The notes: generated by a model not told the origin, from the letters alone. Positions 1-8,995 are shown, numbered from the stretch's first letter. The stretch: DNA of 64,000 bases from a virus (IMGVR_UViG_3300017971_000207:1-64000); one strand, 5' to 3'. Numbers and translations: made by a program.

Positions 1-3000
1 CCTTATCCGCCGCGGCCTTGAGATTCTCCATGACGATCACCAACGGCCCCATCGCCTTACCGATCTTATCCGCGATCTCCTGAAGAACCTTCTTCAGCGA
101 ATCACGGATGGTCTCGAACATCTCCTTGAAGTACGTCTTCGCGCCCTCCCACGTAGTCTTGATCAGCTTCCACGCATCTATCAGCGGGTCCGTTATGAAC
201 TTGATCGCCTTCTTAACCAGAGGCTTCAGCTCCTTCTCCCACTTAGTGGGGTCAAACATCGTCGTAAAGAAGCCGACCAGCTTATCCCACAGCGTCTTCT
301 TACCCTCCTTCGGCACCAGGAAGTCGAAGGCCCCTAAGATCGTCTTCTTAACCTTCTTAAAGACGTTCTCCACGGCGGTTTGAACAGTCTTAAACGCATC
401 CTCAAGCCCCTTCTTCGAGTCGGTCCAGATCCTCTTGACGCCGTCGAGCGCCTGTTGCGCCTTAGTCTCCGCGGCCTTCCACATCCCAACCGCCGCCTTC
501 TTGAGTAACCCCCACTGCGTCCCAAACCACTTAAAGAGCTTGCCTGCCGTGGCCTTGATGGCCTTCCAGGTGTCCGCGAAGAACCCCACAGCCTTGTCGA
601 GGTCAGCCTTGATATCAGTGCTGATCGAGTTACCGAACAGGTTATCGACCCATGTCTCGATGGTATCGAATACCTCGTCGACCTTCGTATTGAAGTTGTC
701 GAAGTAGCCGATAATGTCCGAGATCACGGTGTCAACGGTGGACCCCACGTCGCCAAACACACCCTTAAAGAACTTCTTGACCCCGTCCCAGATAGGCTTG
801 ACGTGCACGTTCCAGGTGTCGATGAGCGCCTTCTCTATCGGGTCCCAGTAGGGCTTGATGACGCCCCACAGAGCCGCGAAGATGGCCTGGAAGGCTCCCT
901 TGATACCCTCCCAAACCGGCTTGATATGCTTCTCCCAGACCGCAATCGCCTTGTCCTGGATGAATACCCAGGCCGCGGCCGCCTCGGCTACGAGATCTGC
1001 CCAGATGACCTTAAAGAAGGTCTTGAGGTCGTTCCAAGCGCTCTCTATCTCGCGCCAGGCGGCCGTAGCGGCGCCCGCGAGGAGCTTCCAGCCGATGATG
1101 AGCACACGGTGGATAATATTGCCTATCGACTCCAGCACCTTCCAGACCGCTACGGCGCCGATCTTGATAACGCCCCAGATGGGCTCGACCACCACCCACA
1201 GCGCCTTGAAGCCCACCACCAGGCCGTCCCAGATAACCCCCGCAACGAACTTGAGAACAGTCCACCACACCTTGATACCCTCCCAGAAGACCGAGAGGAT
1301 TGGCTCGGTAATGGCCCACCACACCTTGAAGCCGAGCACTAGGAGGTCCACGACCGGCTTGGCGGCCTTCCAGACCTTATCAAAGGCAACGCCAAGACGA
1401 TCCATGATGCCCGGCCCCTCCTGCATCTTGGCCCACGCCTTCTTGACGTTCTCCCACATCTTGGTCAGCACTGGCCCGACAACAGCCCACATAGCCTGGA
1501 AGCCCTTGACCAGGTGCGTGCCCACCCAGATGACCACGTCCCAGAGGACGCCAAGGACAAACTTGAACCCCTTCCACCAGAGCGAAAGGATGGGCTTAGC
1601 TATCGTCCAGAACGTGTTCCAGCCGAGGATGAGACCATCAAAGATAAGGTCGACAACGACCCCAAGAACCTTCTGAACCGTCTGCAGAGCACTGACGATC
1701 CCGTCAAAGATAGGCAACGCCTCGGGCAGGTGCTTAGCTATCAGCTCCCGAATCTTCCCCAGCATACCCATGAGAAGGCTGCCCACCATCTCGCCCAAGG
1801 CACCAACCGCCTTGCGGAGCGCAGCCAGCAACATGGGGACACCCTTGATGATTAGGTCCGGGACCGTGGTAACAAACCAGTTCCAGATCTTCGGCCCCCA
1901 TTCCGCGAGCTTATCAACAATCCAGGCCCCAAGACCCGCTAACCACTTCTTAGCCTTCTCTACAAACGCCTCGGTCTTCGCAGGCGCCAGCATAAAGCCA
2001 GCAGTCAACGCCGCCAGCGCCGCCACCAACGCAATAATCGCGCCCTTCACCGAGAAGATGGTGCTAATCACCGTGCTCAGCGCGCCCCCCACCGCCTTGG
2101 CGATGACCACCACGGTGCCCCAGTTGGCTACGAGGGAGACAGCCGCCGAGACTAACCCCCCGATCGCACTGATGACCCCCCCGATAATCTTCCCGATAGG
2201 AAGAAAGGCCGACAGGGCAAAAGCACCAATAATGCCACTAGACGCCCCCTTGAACGTCCCGGCAGCCTTCTCCTTAAAGGACTTGCTCGGGTCCGCCCAT
2301 AGGTCCGTCATCCCCTTCCACCACTCGGCAAAATAGTTCTTGGCTGCCTCCTTAGCCATCCCCAGGCCCGCCTTGATAGCGTTGCCAATCGCGCCGCCGA
2401 TCTTCTTAGCCGCTGACGCCCCCTCAGCAGACGACGGGTCAAAGCCCTTGGTCAGCCCCGCAAAGACGCCCTTAGCTAGGTCAACAAGCGCCGGCAAGAG
2501 CTTGGTGGTAACGAGCCCACGGAGCTTCTTAACAGCCGCTACGATGGCTCCACCGAGCGCCGCAGCAACCCGCGACGTAGCCTTAAGCCCCTCCGGGCCC
2601 TTCGGATCAAACTGGCCTGTGAGGCCCAACCAAAAAGCCTCGGCGACCCTAACGAAGCCGGCTCCCAGCTTCAGAACAGACTTCTTGAGGGACTTGAGCA
2701 CGCTCCCCCACGTCTTGCTCCACTTGACGCCCTTGAAAGCCTCCTCCATCTCGCCGGCGAATCCCTCAATACTCTTTGCCGCCTTGTCTATCTCGCCGGG
2801 GAGCTTCTTTGCGAACTTCTCTACATCCTCACCTATCGCGTTGAAGGCGTCCCCCCACGTCTTACCCTTACCCAGACTCTTCTTGACCTTGTACAGATAG
2901 CTGAGGAAAACCGTCAGCGCGACAGCCGCGGCACCTATCACCGCTCCTAGAGGTCCGAAGGCTACCGCCAGCACCCCGATGCCTGCACCTACCGGAGCCA

Positions 3001-4969
3001 GCGTCTTCAGCAGCATGCCGAGGATGTGCACGAAGGGCTGCAGGAACTCAGGCAGCAGCCCCTTGGCGCCAAGCGCATGCATGTCCGCAAACATACCCAG
3101 GAGCACCTTGGTGGGCCCCTGAGCACCCTTCATCGCCTTCTGCATCTGCCCCATGGTCTTGGTGGTGTTCTTGACGAAGGCTTGGCGCCCCTTCCCCATC
3201 GCGCGGAACGCTGTCTCAAACTGTTGCTCCGCCATCTCGAACGCCTCTTGCAGCGTCCGCCCCGCGCTAAAACCCTCCTTCTGCAGCTGCCCGAGAGATG
3301 CAGTCGAGTTCATCGTCGACGCCATCATCTTCATCGTGCCTTCATCTGCCTCCTGTAAGAAGCGGATGAAGGCGCTGGAGTCAAAACCCTCAACGCCTTC
3401 CAGACGCCCACGGATGAACTCCAAAGCCTGCCCTACATCCCCTCCGCTCTCCTTAGTAGCCTTGAGCAGCTGATAGAGGCCCTGCACCATCCCTGCTGGC
3501 CCGTGCTGCATGAGATCAAAGGTGTCGCCCATGTTAATACCCATATGGGCGAACCTCTGCATAAGCTCGGGGATGTCCTCAGCAGCAGCCACGCGCAGAT
3601 TCTGGAATTGCTTCTGGGCCGAAACCATCGACTTGGCCAAGCCCATTGCAACCTCTGGAGCCTCCTCCATCCTCCCCGTAGCCTTCGCCATCGCGGCGCC
3701 TAATGCTGCCGTCTGCTTTGCGAACGACGCCAACTGCTTCGGCTGCAGGTTCATCCCCATCAGCGCCGCCTTATCCGAGAGAGTCGTGATCATCTCGGGC
3801 AGCTTACCCAAGGACTCCCCCACATTACCCGATACACGCCCCATCTCAATAAAGGTGGCGGTCACCCCCTTTATGTCCTCCCCCGACATATGAAGCTTGT
3901 GCATCTGCTCCATCATGTGGGCGTATTGCTTAGCACTCAGCCCTGTAACATCCGCAAGCGCTGCTAGGTCCTTCGCTGACTTGATATTTGTGTGCCGAAG
4001 CATCTCCGCGCTCTTGCGCCAGCCGACGATCGCCTCGGTAGCCTCCCCGGCCCCGATATTCAAAGCGATCGCCATCCCCCCAGCCTGCTTGGTTACCGCG
4101 CGCAGCTCCTTTCCCGTGAGCCCTAGATTGACCGCCGTCTTCTTTGACTCCTTGGCCATCGCGACGCCCTGAGCCTCAAGACTGTTGGTCAGGTTGAGCG
4201 CATCGCCCTGCAGCGCCTGCAGCGATGATCGAAACTTGTCGAGGGTCCGAGAGGACAGGCCGCTGATAAACTCCCTTAGCTTGTTAACGTTGAGCGACTC
4301 CCCCATCTTGCGGATAGAGTCTCGGACAAAACCAAAGCCCCCCTGGATAGTGGTCAGCGTCTTCTCGATCTTCTCTCCGATCTGCTTAAAACGCTCAGCA
4401 TACTGGGAAAGCTTATCCGTCGACTCGTTCTGCTTCTCCGCGACATCCTCCGCCGCCTTCCCGACATCATCCAAAGCCTTCGTGGCAGGCTCGACCGACT
4501 TAACATACTTATCCCACAAGCTAGTCAGCCGCGAGGTAACAGGCTGTGCCGCCTCAAGGATCCCGCGAAAGCTCTCCCCCACCCCAGCTATGCGCCCTTT
4601 AACCGACTCGACCGCCGGCCCCAACGTCGCATCCCAGGCCATCGACACAGCCTTCATGCCGCTCTCGAACGTGTCCTCCAACGGCTTGAAGTGCTCACGC
4701 AGGCTATCCACACTAGCCGCAGCGTTCTCGTATTGGGCAGCAAACGAGCGGCTCCAGCGATCAACCGTGGCAGCCGTTCGGTCCATCTCCCCAATCACAC
4801 CATCCAACGCTTTATTGACACCAGCTGCAGCAGGCTGAGCAACCTTGTTGACCTCACCGATGCCCCGGACGATGCCCGTGAAGCCAGAGGTGACCGACTT
4901 CTGCATCTTCTCTAGCCCCATATCCTTGGCGCCGAAGGAAAATCCAAGCCCGAGGAAATTCAAACCCAT
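1..4969 (-). CDS. tail tape measure protein (C-terminus cut by window edge)
   Basis: Tape measure proteins set tail length, lie inside the tail tube and leave with the DNA. The reading frame opens at ATG 4969 after GAGGG and stays open to base 1, giving at least 1,656 residues with no stop seen. The first ~450 residues are helical and Ala/Lys/Glu-rich. Around residues 640-680 is a hydrophobic stretch (LLKTLAPVGAGIGVLAVAFG) of the kind that marks membrane-spanning segments in tape measures, and more Ala/Gly/Val-rich segments follow near residues 900-990. From about residue 1,100 to 1,450 there are Trp-rich near-repeats, for example WTIAKPILSLWWKGF and WAITEPILSVFWEGI. It lies just downstream of two chaperone-like genes, the standard position. 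It is the last minus-strand gene seen, and its true C-terminus is outside the window. Confidence 0.93.
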   Translation of the reverse strand, partial: MGLNFLGLGFSFGAKDMGLEKMQKSVTSGFTGIVRGIGEVNKVAQPAAAGVNKALDGVIGEMDRTAATVDRWSRSFAAQYENAAASVDSLREHFKPLEDTFESGMKAVSMAWDATLGPAVESVKGRIAGVGESFRGILEAAQPVTSRLTSLWDKYVKSVEPATKALDDVGKAAEDVAEKQNESTDKLSQYAERFKQIGEKIEKTLTTIQGGFGFVRDSIRKMGESLNVNKLREFISGLSSRTLDKFRSSLQALQGDALNLTNSLEAQGVAMAKESKKTAVNLGLTGKELRAVTKQAGGMAIALNIGAGEATEAIVGWRKSAEMLRHTNIKSAKDLAALADVTGLSAKQYAHMMEQMHKLHMSGEDIKGVTATFIEMGRVSGNVGESLGKLPEMITTLSDKAALMGMNLQPKQLASFAKQTAALGAAMAKATGRMEEAPEVAMGLAKSMVSAQKQFQNLRVAAAEDIPELMQRFAHMGINMGDTFDLMQHGPAGMVQGLYQLLKATKESGGDVGQALEFIRGRLEGVEGFDSSAFIRFLQEADEGTMKMMASTMNSTASLGQLQKEGFSAGRTLQEAFEMAEQQFETAFRAMGKGRQAFVKNTTKTMGQMQKAMKGAQGPTKVLLGMFADMHALGAKGLLPEFLQPFVHILGMLLKTLAPVGAGIGVLAVAFGPLGAVIGAAAVALTVFLSYLYKVKKSLGKGKTWGDAFNAIGEDVEKFAKKLPGEIDKAAKSIEGFAGEMEEAFKGVKWSKTWGSVLKSLKKSVLKLGAGFVRVAEAFWLGLTGQFDPKGPEGLKATSRVAAALGGAIVAAVKKLRGLVTTKLLPALVDLAKGVFAGLTKGFDPSSAEGASAAKKIGGAIGNAIKAGLGMAKEAAKNYFAEWWKGMTDLWADPSKSFKEKAAGTFKGASSGIIGAFALSAFLPIGKIIGGVISAIGGLVSAAVSLVANWGTVVVIAKAVGGALSTVISTIFSVKGAIIALVAALAALTAGFMLAPAKTEAFVEKAKKWLAGLGAWIVDKLAEWGPKIWNWFVTTVPDLIIKGVPMLLAALRKAVGALGEMVGSLLMGMLGKIRELIAKHLPEALPIFDGIVSALQTVQKVLGVVVDLIFDGLILGWNTFWTIAKPILSLWWKGFKFVLGVLWDVVIWVGTHLVKGFQAMWAVVGPVLTKMWENVKKAWAKMQEGPGIMDRLGVAFDKVWKAAKPVVDLLVLGFKVWWAITEPILSVFWEGIKVWWTVLKFVAGVIWDGLVVGFKALWVVVEPIWGVIKIGAVAVWKVLESIGNIIHRVLIIGWKLLAGAATAAWREIESAWNDLKTFFKVIWADLVAEAAAAWVFIQDKAIAVWEKHIKPVWEGIKGAFQAIFAALWGVIKPYWDPIEKALIDTWNVHVKPIWDGVKKFFKGVFGDVGSTVDTVISDIIGYFDNFNTKVDEVFDTIETWVDNLFGNSISTDIKADLDKAVGFFADTWKAIKATAGKLFKWFGTQWGLLKKAAVGMWKAAETKAQQALDGVKRIWTDSKKGLEDAFKTVQTAVENVFKKVKKTILGAFDFLVPKEGKKTLWDKLVGFFTTMFDPTKWEKELKPLVKKAIKFITDPLIDAWKLIKTTWEGAKTYFKEMFETIRDSLKKVLQEIADKIGKAMGPLVIVMENLKAAADK

Positions 4970-5004
4970 GACGCCCTCAAAGTTTCTGTGCTAGAGTTAG
5001 CTTT

Positions 5005-5787
5005 ATGCGGAAGTACCGTAGCACCCCCAAGCTTACAGAAAAACAAGTAGAAGAGATACGAAGAAGGGCCGCTGAAGGAGAGAAGGGTAAGGACCTTGCG
5101 GAGAAGTTTAGTATATCTCGTGGAGCCGTGTCCCTGATACTCCGAGGTCTCACCTGGCCAGACGTCCCTGGCCCGCTCAAGCGCGTCCGACCACGTACCC
5201 AAACCGACACGAAACGCGAACGTGTCGAGCTCTGGCGCCCTGTCCCTGGGTACGAAAACCTCTACAGTGCCTCGAACCTCGGCAACATCCGCATCGAGGT
5301 CACACGCCACAACATCCGCGCGGGTACACACCTCCGACAGACCCGCGACCGCGACGGCTACCTGACTGTCACCCTCACTGACACGAAGAGCCCCAGGGCA
5401 TGTCGCGTGTCGCTGCTGGTCCTCGCGGCCTTTGTCGGACCCCGCCCCGCGGGCCTGGAGACCAACCACAAGGACGGTGATCGTCAGAACAACGCGTTGA
5501 GCAACCTGGAATACGTAACCAAGGCTGAGAACATCAAACACGCTGTCGAGGTGCTCGGTAGTGACCGCAAGGGGATCAACAACCCTTCGGCGAAGCTTGG
5601 CGAGCCGGAGGTCTTGGAGCTGCGCCGCCGCGCGGCCACCGGCGAACCCTACACCACCCTTGGAAAAGCCTTCGGCATCACAAGCGTGATGGCCCGGAAG
5701 ATAGCCACCGGCGAGTGCTGGGAGCACGTGGGAGGCCCCCGGACAACCAAGCGCAAGCTGGGGCGGCCGCCCCAGAGGCACCCCTAA
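5005..5787 (+). CDS. free-standing HNH homing endonuclease with NUMOD4
   Basis: A 260-residue protein and the only convincing plus-strand gene in the window. Residues ~10-50 form a helix-turn-helix (KGKDLAEKFSISRGAVSLIL). Residues ~73-95 match NUMOD4 (ELWRPVPGYENLYSASNLGN). Residues ~150-180 hold the HNH core (LETNHKDGDRQNNALSNLEY). A C-terminal helix-turn-helix follows (PYTTLGKAFGITSVMARKIA). Such proteins cut DNA to copy their own gene into empty sites. It sits head-to-head with the tape measure gene (35 bases apart) and tail-to-tail with the small chaperone gene, so it breaks the usual chaperone-tape measure junction without damaging either. I see no strong ribosome site before the ATG. 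Confidence 0.93.
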   Translation: MRKYRSTPKLTEKQVEEIRRRAAEGEKGKDLAEKFSISRGAVSLILRGLTWPDVPGPLKRVRPRTQTDTKRERVELWRPVPGYENLYSASNLGNIRIEVTRHNIRAGTHLRQTRDRDGYLTVTLTDTKSPRACRVSLLVLAAFVGPRPAGLETNHKDGDRQNNALSNLEYVTKAENIKHAVEVLGSDRKGINNPSAKLGEPEVLELRRRAATGEPYTTLGKAFGITSVMARKIATGECWEHVGGPRTTKRKLGRPPQRHP

Positions 5788-5864
5788 GCATCCCAGGTTG
5801 TTTAAGGGCATTTTTCGCTCACCTCTTGTCTTATCACGAACCGTGTGGCCACGACAACGTAGCT

Positions 5865-5880
5865 GCGACCACGTGGTCGC
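5865..5880. repeat. perfect 16-base palindrome GCGACCACGTGGTCGC
   Basis: A perfect inverted repeat in the gap between the plus-strand HNH gene and the stop of the small minus-strand gene. Its 14-base core CGACCACGTGGTCG recurs exactly at 23119-23132 and 39312-39325, and with one change at 34211-34224. It could be a protein-binding site or part of a convergent terminator. No T-run follows on either strand, so a classical intrinsic terminator is unlikely. Confidence 0.6.
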
Positions 5881-5885
5881 GGCTG

Positions 5886-6035
5886 CTAGCGGCGCCGAGC
5901 GCGCATCTTAGCCGCCTCGGCCTCTTGCCGCCTTCGCCGTTTGTCCTCTAAGTCTAGCTTCTTACGAACAAGCCTCCTGCGTCTAGTAGTTGGGATGCTC
6001 ATGTAGTCCTGATAGGACCCATGCCACACCTCCAT
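5886..6035 (-). CDS. small basic protein, second tail assembly chaperone candidate
   Basis: A 49-residue frame starting with MEVWHGSYQDYMSIP and ending in a highly basic, probably helical tail (RRRRQEAEAAKMRARRR). Its ATG overlaps the stop of the upstream gene as TGATG, a sign of translational coupling. Position is the main clue: between a gp26-like chaperone and the tape measure, where tailed phages usually keep a pair of chaperones, often linked by frameshift or coupled start. An internal ATG at 6002 would give a 38-residue version. The function is inferred from position only; the sequence is too short to place in a family. Confidence 0.6.
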   Translation of the reverse strand: MEVWHGSYQDYMSIPTTRRRRLVRKKLDLEDKRRRRQEAEAAKMRARRR

Positions 6036-6853
6036 CAGGTAGAAGATCTCTTCTTCGAGGCCCTCAGCACCGAGGACGGGAAGAAAAAACCCGCCTGGCT
6101 AACGTCCAGCTCCTCCTCAAACTCTAACCCACACTCGGGGCAGACCATCTCCAGAGAGGTATCCACACCCCCCTCAATATCCTCAAAGGCATCCCGCAGG
6201 GCGTTGCGGTCGCGAAGCCCGAGAGCCTGGACCATAGGCAACGTCGGCGGAGCCTCGTTGAGCATCTCCAGGCGCTGCAGAATGCCGAGCGACATAGCCT
6301 GCTTGGTGTTAGCGGCCTCCGCCAGGACCTCCTCGTCACGCCCTAGCAACGGGCGGTACCGCGCCACCTTGCCCGATGGGAGAGTAATGTCGTAGATGCG
6401 CTTCTTGGGGTTTGGCATAGGCTTCACCTCAAGATCGGCTAGGTCCAACGTGAACAGCCCGCTGTACTTGCACTCCTCAGACGGACACTTCCCCCGGAAG
6501 GGGTAGGCATCTCCCAAGGATGTGCGACGAATCGCAAACATCAGGAAGATGCGGTCACCCACCGTCAGCTCGCCGGCAATGCCCGAGAGAGTCTTATTGT
6601 CCGTTATCGTGCCCAGCCGCGTCGTGCATGCTGAGATGAGCTTCCCTACCTTCTTGTGGCCCGGTACTGCCTTGGAGGCGAGCATGTCCTCCTCGTGCCC
6701 CGTAATCTCCCTTACATCCACATCAACGTGGAGTACCCCCTCGGGGTCCAGATACCCGCAGGGCAACGTAAACATCCCAACGGAGCTTTTAGGCTCCTCC
6801 TGCTGTGCCTGCTGGACCGCCTCCAGCACCTGGTCTCGTCCTTGATCTACCAT
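6035..6853 (-). CDS. T4 gp26-like tail/baseplate assembly chaperone
   Basis: A 272-residue protein. The N-terminal part is variable. The core holds YDITLPSGKVARYRPLLGRD followed by a C-terminal CPECGLEFEEELDVSQAGFF, a pattern typical of the T4 base plate protein family (gp26-like), where the C-terminus carries a zinc-ribbon-like Cys pair. A second Cys pair near residue 140 (CPSEEC) may help bind metal. In related phages this protein aids assembly of the baseplate hub and tape measure and is not a major virion part. It lies two genes upstream of the tape measure and overlaps the next small gene by one base. The family call rests on motif memory and gene order. Confidence 0.72.
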   Translation of the reverse strand: MVDQGRDQVLEAVQQAQQEEPKSSVGMFTLPCGYLDPEGVLHVDVDVREITGHEEDMLASKAVPGHKKVGKLISACTTRLGTITDNKTLSGIAGELTVGDRIFLMFAIRRTSLGDAYPFRGKCPSEECKYSGLFTLDLADLEVKPMPNPKKRIYDITLPSGKVARYRPLLGRDEEVLAEAANTKQAMSLGILQRLEMLNEAPPTLPMVQALGLRDRNALRDAFEDIEGGVDTSLEMVCPECGLEFEEELDVSQAGFFFPSSVLRASKKRSST

Positions 6854-6866
6854 CGTCCCTTCCTAT

Positions 6867-7490
6867 CTAGTGCGCCCCAGCGCGATCTTTCAGTAAGCTG
6901 TCAGCCTCCTCCTCGTACAGCCGGATAAGGGCCTTGAGGGAGTCTGTAACCGTAAGTCCTCGGGAGTTTACAAGCACCTTGAAGGTGGCATACGCCTGCC
7001 GGTCCACCCACACGTTGACCTTCACATCCGCACCCACGTCCTGCCAGCTGACAAGGTCATCAAAGCGCTCGGTGTCCCGCACGTACATCGACATGAGATA
7101 GCGCACCAGCGCCCCAGCGCTCCTGAAGCCGTTCAAGGCTTTGATCTTGTCGTACATCCGCCGGCTAACCCAGAAGTTCACCGGGCGCCGGGCCTCGCCG
7201 TTCGAGGTTGCCCGAGAGACCGCATCCCTCGCCATCTCGCACGCTCGGCACAGCACGCGGCCGTTGTCGATTGTGAGCTGGCCTCCGGCCTCCACCGGCA
7301 CCAGCATTATCACCCGCAGCTTATGCTTTCCGCCGCAGTTAGAGCAGCAGTCCCGAGTATTCACGAGCACCTGCTTCTCCCACTCGGCCCGCAGCTGTCC
7401 GGGGGTCATCTTCGCCGGGTCGAGCCCCTTCAGAAACTCGATGTGCTCCTCCACCCCTACCTGAACCTTCGGCTCCTCATCCTTAGACAT
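6867..7490 (-). CDS. degenerate HNH-like zinc protein with two ribbon-helix-helix domains
   Basis: A 207-residue protein. Residues ~45-90 keep the zinc scaffold of an HNH nuclease (CCSNCGGKHKLR then GRVLCRACEMARD), but where an active enzyme would have DH before the proline it reads VIMLVPVEAGG, so the catalytic His appears lost. Two later segments each look like a ribbon-helix-helix DNA-binding unit: PVNFWVSRRMYDKIKAL at ~103-140 and VKVNVWVDRQAYATFKVL at ~155-195. The simplest reading is a DNA-binding regulator made from a dead HNH fold. It overlaps the upstream gene as TAATG. It lies among tail genes with no obvious structural role. The domain calls are by eye. Confidence 0.5.
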   Translation of the reverse strand: MSKDEEPKVQVGVEEHIEFLKGLDPAKMTPGQLRAEWEKQVLVNTRDCCSNCGGKHKLRVIMLVPVEAGGQLTIDNGRVLCRACEMARDAVSRATSNGEARRPVNFWVSRRMYDKIKALNGFRSAGALVRYLMSMYVRDTERFDDLVSWQDVGADVKVNVWVDRQAYATFKVLVNSRGLTVTDSLKALIRLYEEEADSLLKDRAGAH

Positions 7491-7906
7491 TACCCTCTCC
7501 TTTGATCAAAAAGGCGGCGAAGCTCGGGTGGCTGCTCCTCAGCGGGCACGTCCCGCACCTTGCGAATATCCGTCCCCCGCAACCGCACCCACTCCCACGC
7601 AACCTCAGCCGAGCACGCATCCAGATCCAACGGCAGACTAAACACCTCATCAAACGCCGCGGTCACGCACCGCGCGCGGCCTGCGGGGGTGTACATCCAC
7701 ACGTCCACCACGGTGGCCTCGATCAGATACGACGCCAACGTCCGCACGTCCGCCTTGTGCGCGGCCCCAATCCAGATATCCCCGTCGAAGATGTCACTGA
7801 ACACCACCGACGCGCTAAACCACTCATCCACCGACTCGTCATAGCCGAGAGCGCAGAGCGCGAAGCGGTGGCTAAGATACACGTCGGTCACACGTGACCT
7901 TGCCAT
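7490..7906 (-). CDS. hypothetical protein
   Basis: A 138-residue protein that I do not recognise. It is mixed alpha/beta by appearance, with several aromatic residues (YLSHRFALCALGYDESVDEWF), no Cys cluster, no membrane segment and no signal peptide. Its stop codon overlaps the start of the degenerate HNH protein as TAATG, so the two are probably translated together. Its leader contains two TACCTC/GAGGTA hairpins at 7943-7995. By position it could be a tail-associated or regulatory protein. Confidence 0.6.
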   Translation of the reverse strand: MARSRVTDVYLSHRFALCALGYDESVDEWFSASVVFSDIFDGDIWIGAAHKADVRTLASYLIEATVVDVWMYTPAGRARCVTAAFDEVFSLPLDLDACSAEVAWEWVRLRGTDIRKVRDVPAEEQPPELRRLFDQRRG

Positions 7907-7942
7907 ACCCTTGGTCCTTTCCTGTAGTGTGTACCTGGAGGT

Positions 7943-7995
7943 TACCTCACCTTTGAGGTAGGGCCAAGCGCGAAAGCTACCTCAGCATCGAGGTA
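7943..7995. repeat. two inverted repeats TACCTC...GAGGTA
   Basis: TACCTCA-4-TGAGGTA at 7943-7960 (7-bp stem) and TACCTC-6-GAGGTA at 7978-7995. Both lie in the gap between the small gene ending at 7998 and the gene starting at 7906 on the minus strand. The same element precedes two other tail-region genes (10634-10648 and 11356-11375). A shared operator, or an RNA hairpin in the leader, are the two plausible roles. Confidence 0.55.
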
Positions 7996-7997
7996 AG

Positions 7998-8219
7998 CTA
8001 CCTGCGCCGTCGGCGCAGCCGCTGGAGCTGCTCCTCTACACGCCGAAGCAGCTCCTCATCCTCCTCGTCTCCATCGGCATCGGGGTAGGAGGGAAAGGTA
8101 CGACGGAGGGGCGTCCCCAACGGGACCGTATAACCTCCAGCGCTACCCGACGTGGTCTGCTCATCACTCCGCTTTCCGCGGCCCAGAAGGGACAGTAAGG
8201 CGGCTTTTGCAATAGCCAT
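7998..8219 (-). CDS. small hypothetical protein with charged C-terminus
   Basis: A 73-residue protein with a hydrophobic/basic N-terminus (MAIAKAALLSLLGRGKRSDE), a Gly/Ser/Pro-rich middle and an acidic then very basic coiled end (DEEDEELLRRVEEQLQRLRR). No family is recognised. It lies between the second tail-tube-like gene and a hairpin pair. Coding is supported by its place in the tight minus-strand series and a charge pattern seen in small phage structural or chaperone proteins, but not by homology. Confidence 0.5.
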   Translation of the reverse strand: MAIAKAALLSLLGRGKRSDEQTTSGSAGGYTVPLGTPLRRTFPSYPDADGDEEDEELLRRVEEQLQRLRRRRR

Positions 8220-8281
8220 AGGCTCAGGGTACCCCAGAGCAGTAAGGACGTCTAGGAGGCGCCTAGGCGCCGAGACGACGC

Positions 8282-8995
8282 CTACCCACCAAGGGTGATC
8301 TCCTCAAACATATCAACCGCGAGCTCTAGCTCCGCGACATGGACAGCGGATGAGTCGCCAGCCATGTCGGTACCTGCCTTGTACCGGACGGGTATAGCCC
8401 CCTGCAGCACATAGGCCCGCGCAGGGACGCGAATAGCAAACTGAAAAGGGCCGACGTTGGTAGTAAGGGCTGTTGCGGCCGCCAGGCCCACCGAGGCAGC
8501 TACCCCTGCTGCCAGCTGGATGGGGTTGACCCCTCCAACACCCGCGGCCATCACCGCCAGCCCGGCCACCCCGCCCAGCTCCGTCACCGCTACCAGGGGG
8601 TTGTCACTTATCCCCGAGCTAGCAAAGAACTGGATGAGCATCAGCGTGCGCCGAGGCGTAGGACCGGCATCCCCAAGCCCAATGGGCGCAAACGACGTGC
8701 TCGTCATATCCCCCGAGATTGAGGCTATGATCCAGCGCCAAAAGTCGTTGTCGTAGAAGAACACCCCGCGGCTAAGAGTGATGTTGCCGATGCTCCCCCG
8801 CCTCACCACCTTACGCGTAAAGTACCAGTTGCCCTCGTTTACGTCCTGGGTCTCCAGCGATATCTCGGGCGCCGTTATCGCCGAGAAACCAAACAGAGGC
8901 GTAAGTATGGGCATACCCATCGTGTCGCTCGGCCCGACATCCATAAGCCAGAAGCAGTGGCTCTGTAAAGGATCACCGAATTTAGTCCTAGGCAT
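8282..8995 (-). CDS. gp19-like tail tube protein, paralogue 2
   Basis: A 237-residue protein. The block DVNEGNWYFTRKVVRRG ... NITLSRGVFFYDNDFWRWI follows the pattern of T4 gp19-type tube proteins, in which a strand with TLSRGV is followed by an aromatic-rich W/F..W. It shares this layout with the protein at 10029-10610. An Ala/Gly/Val-rich stretch at residues ~140-185 may be an added loop or a hydrophobic segment. The start is unusual: the first 11 codons (MPRTKFGDPLQ) repeat, with different codons, the start of a short frame at 9886-9936 on the far side of an inserted endonuclease gene. The start codon and ribosome site (AGGGAGA) lie inside the 3' end of that endonuclease gene. It may be the main tube protein or a tail-end variant. 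Confidence 0.78.
   Translation of the reverse strand: MPRTKFGDPLQSHCFWLMDVGPSDTMGMPILTPLFGFSAITAPEISLETQDVNEGNWYFTRKVVRRGSIGNITLSRGVFFYDNDFWRWIIASISGDMTSTSFAPIGLGDAGPTPRRTLMLIQFFASSGISDNPLVAVTELGGVAGLAVMAAGVGGVNPIQLAAGVAASVGLAAATALTTNVGPFQFAIRVPARAYVLQGAIPVRYKAGTDMAGDSSAVHVAELELAVDMFEEITLGG

Noticed and set aside
803-1676. Long plus-strand frames opposite the tape measure gene
   Set aside because: They are antisense to a clear tape measure frame; their products are His/Pro/Arg-rich with no domain and depend on the G+C-rich codon pattern.
4960-5811. 283-residue minus-strand frame over the HNH gene
   Set aside because: Antisense to a plus-strand gene with clear HNH and NUMOD4 motifs; no recognisable fold.
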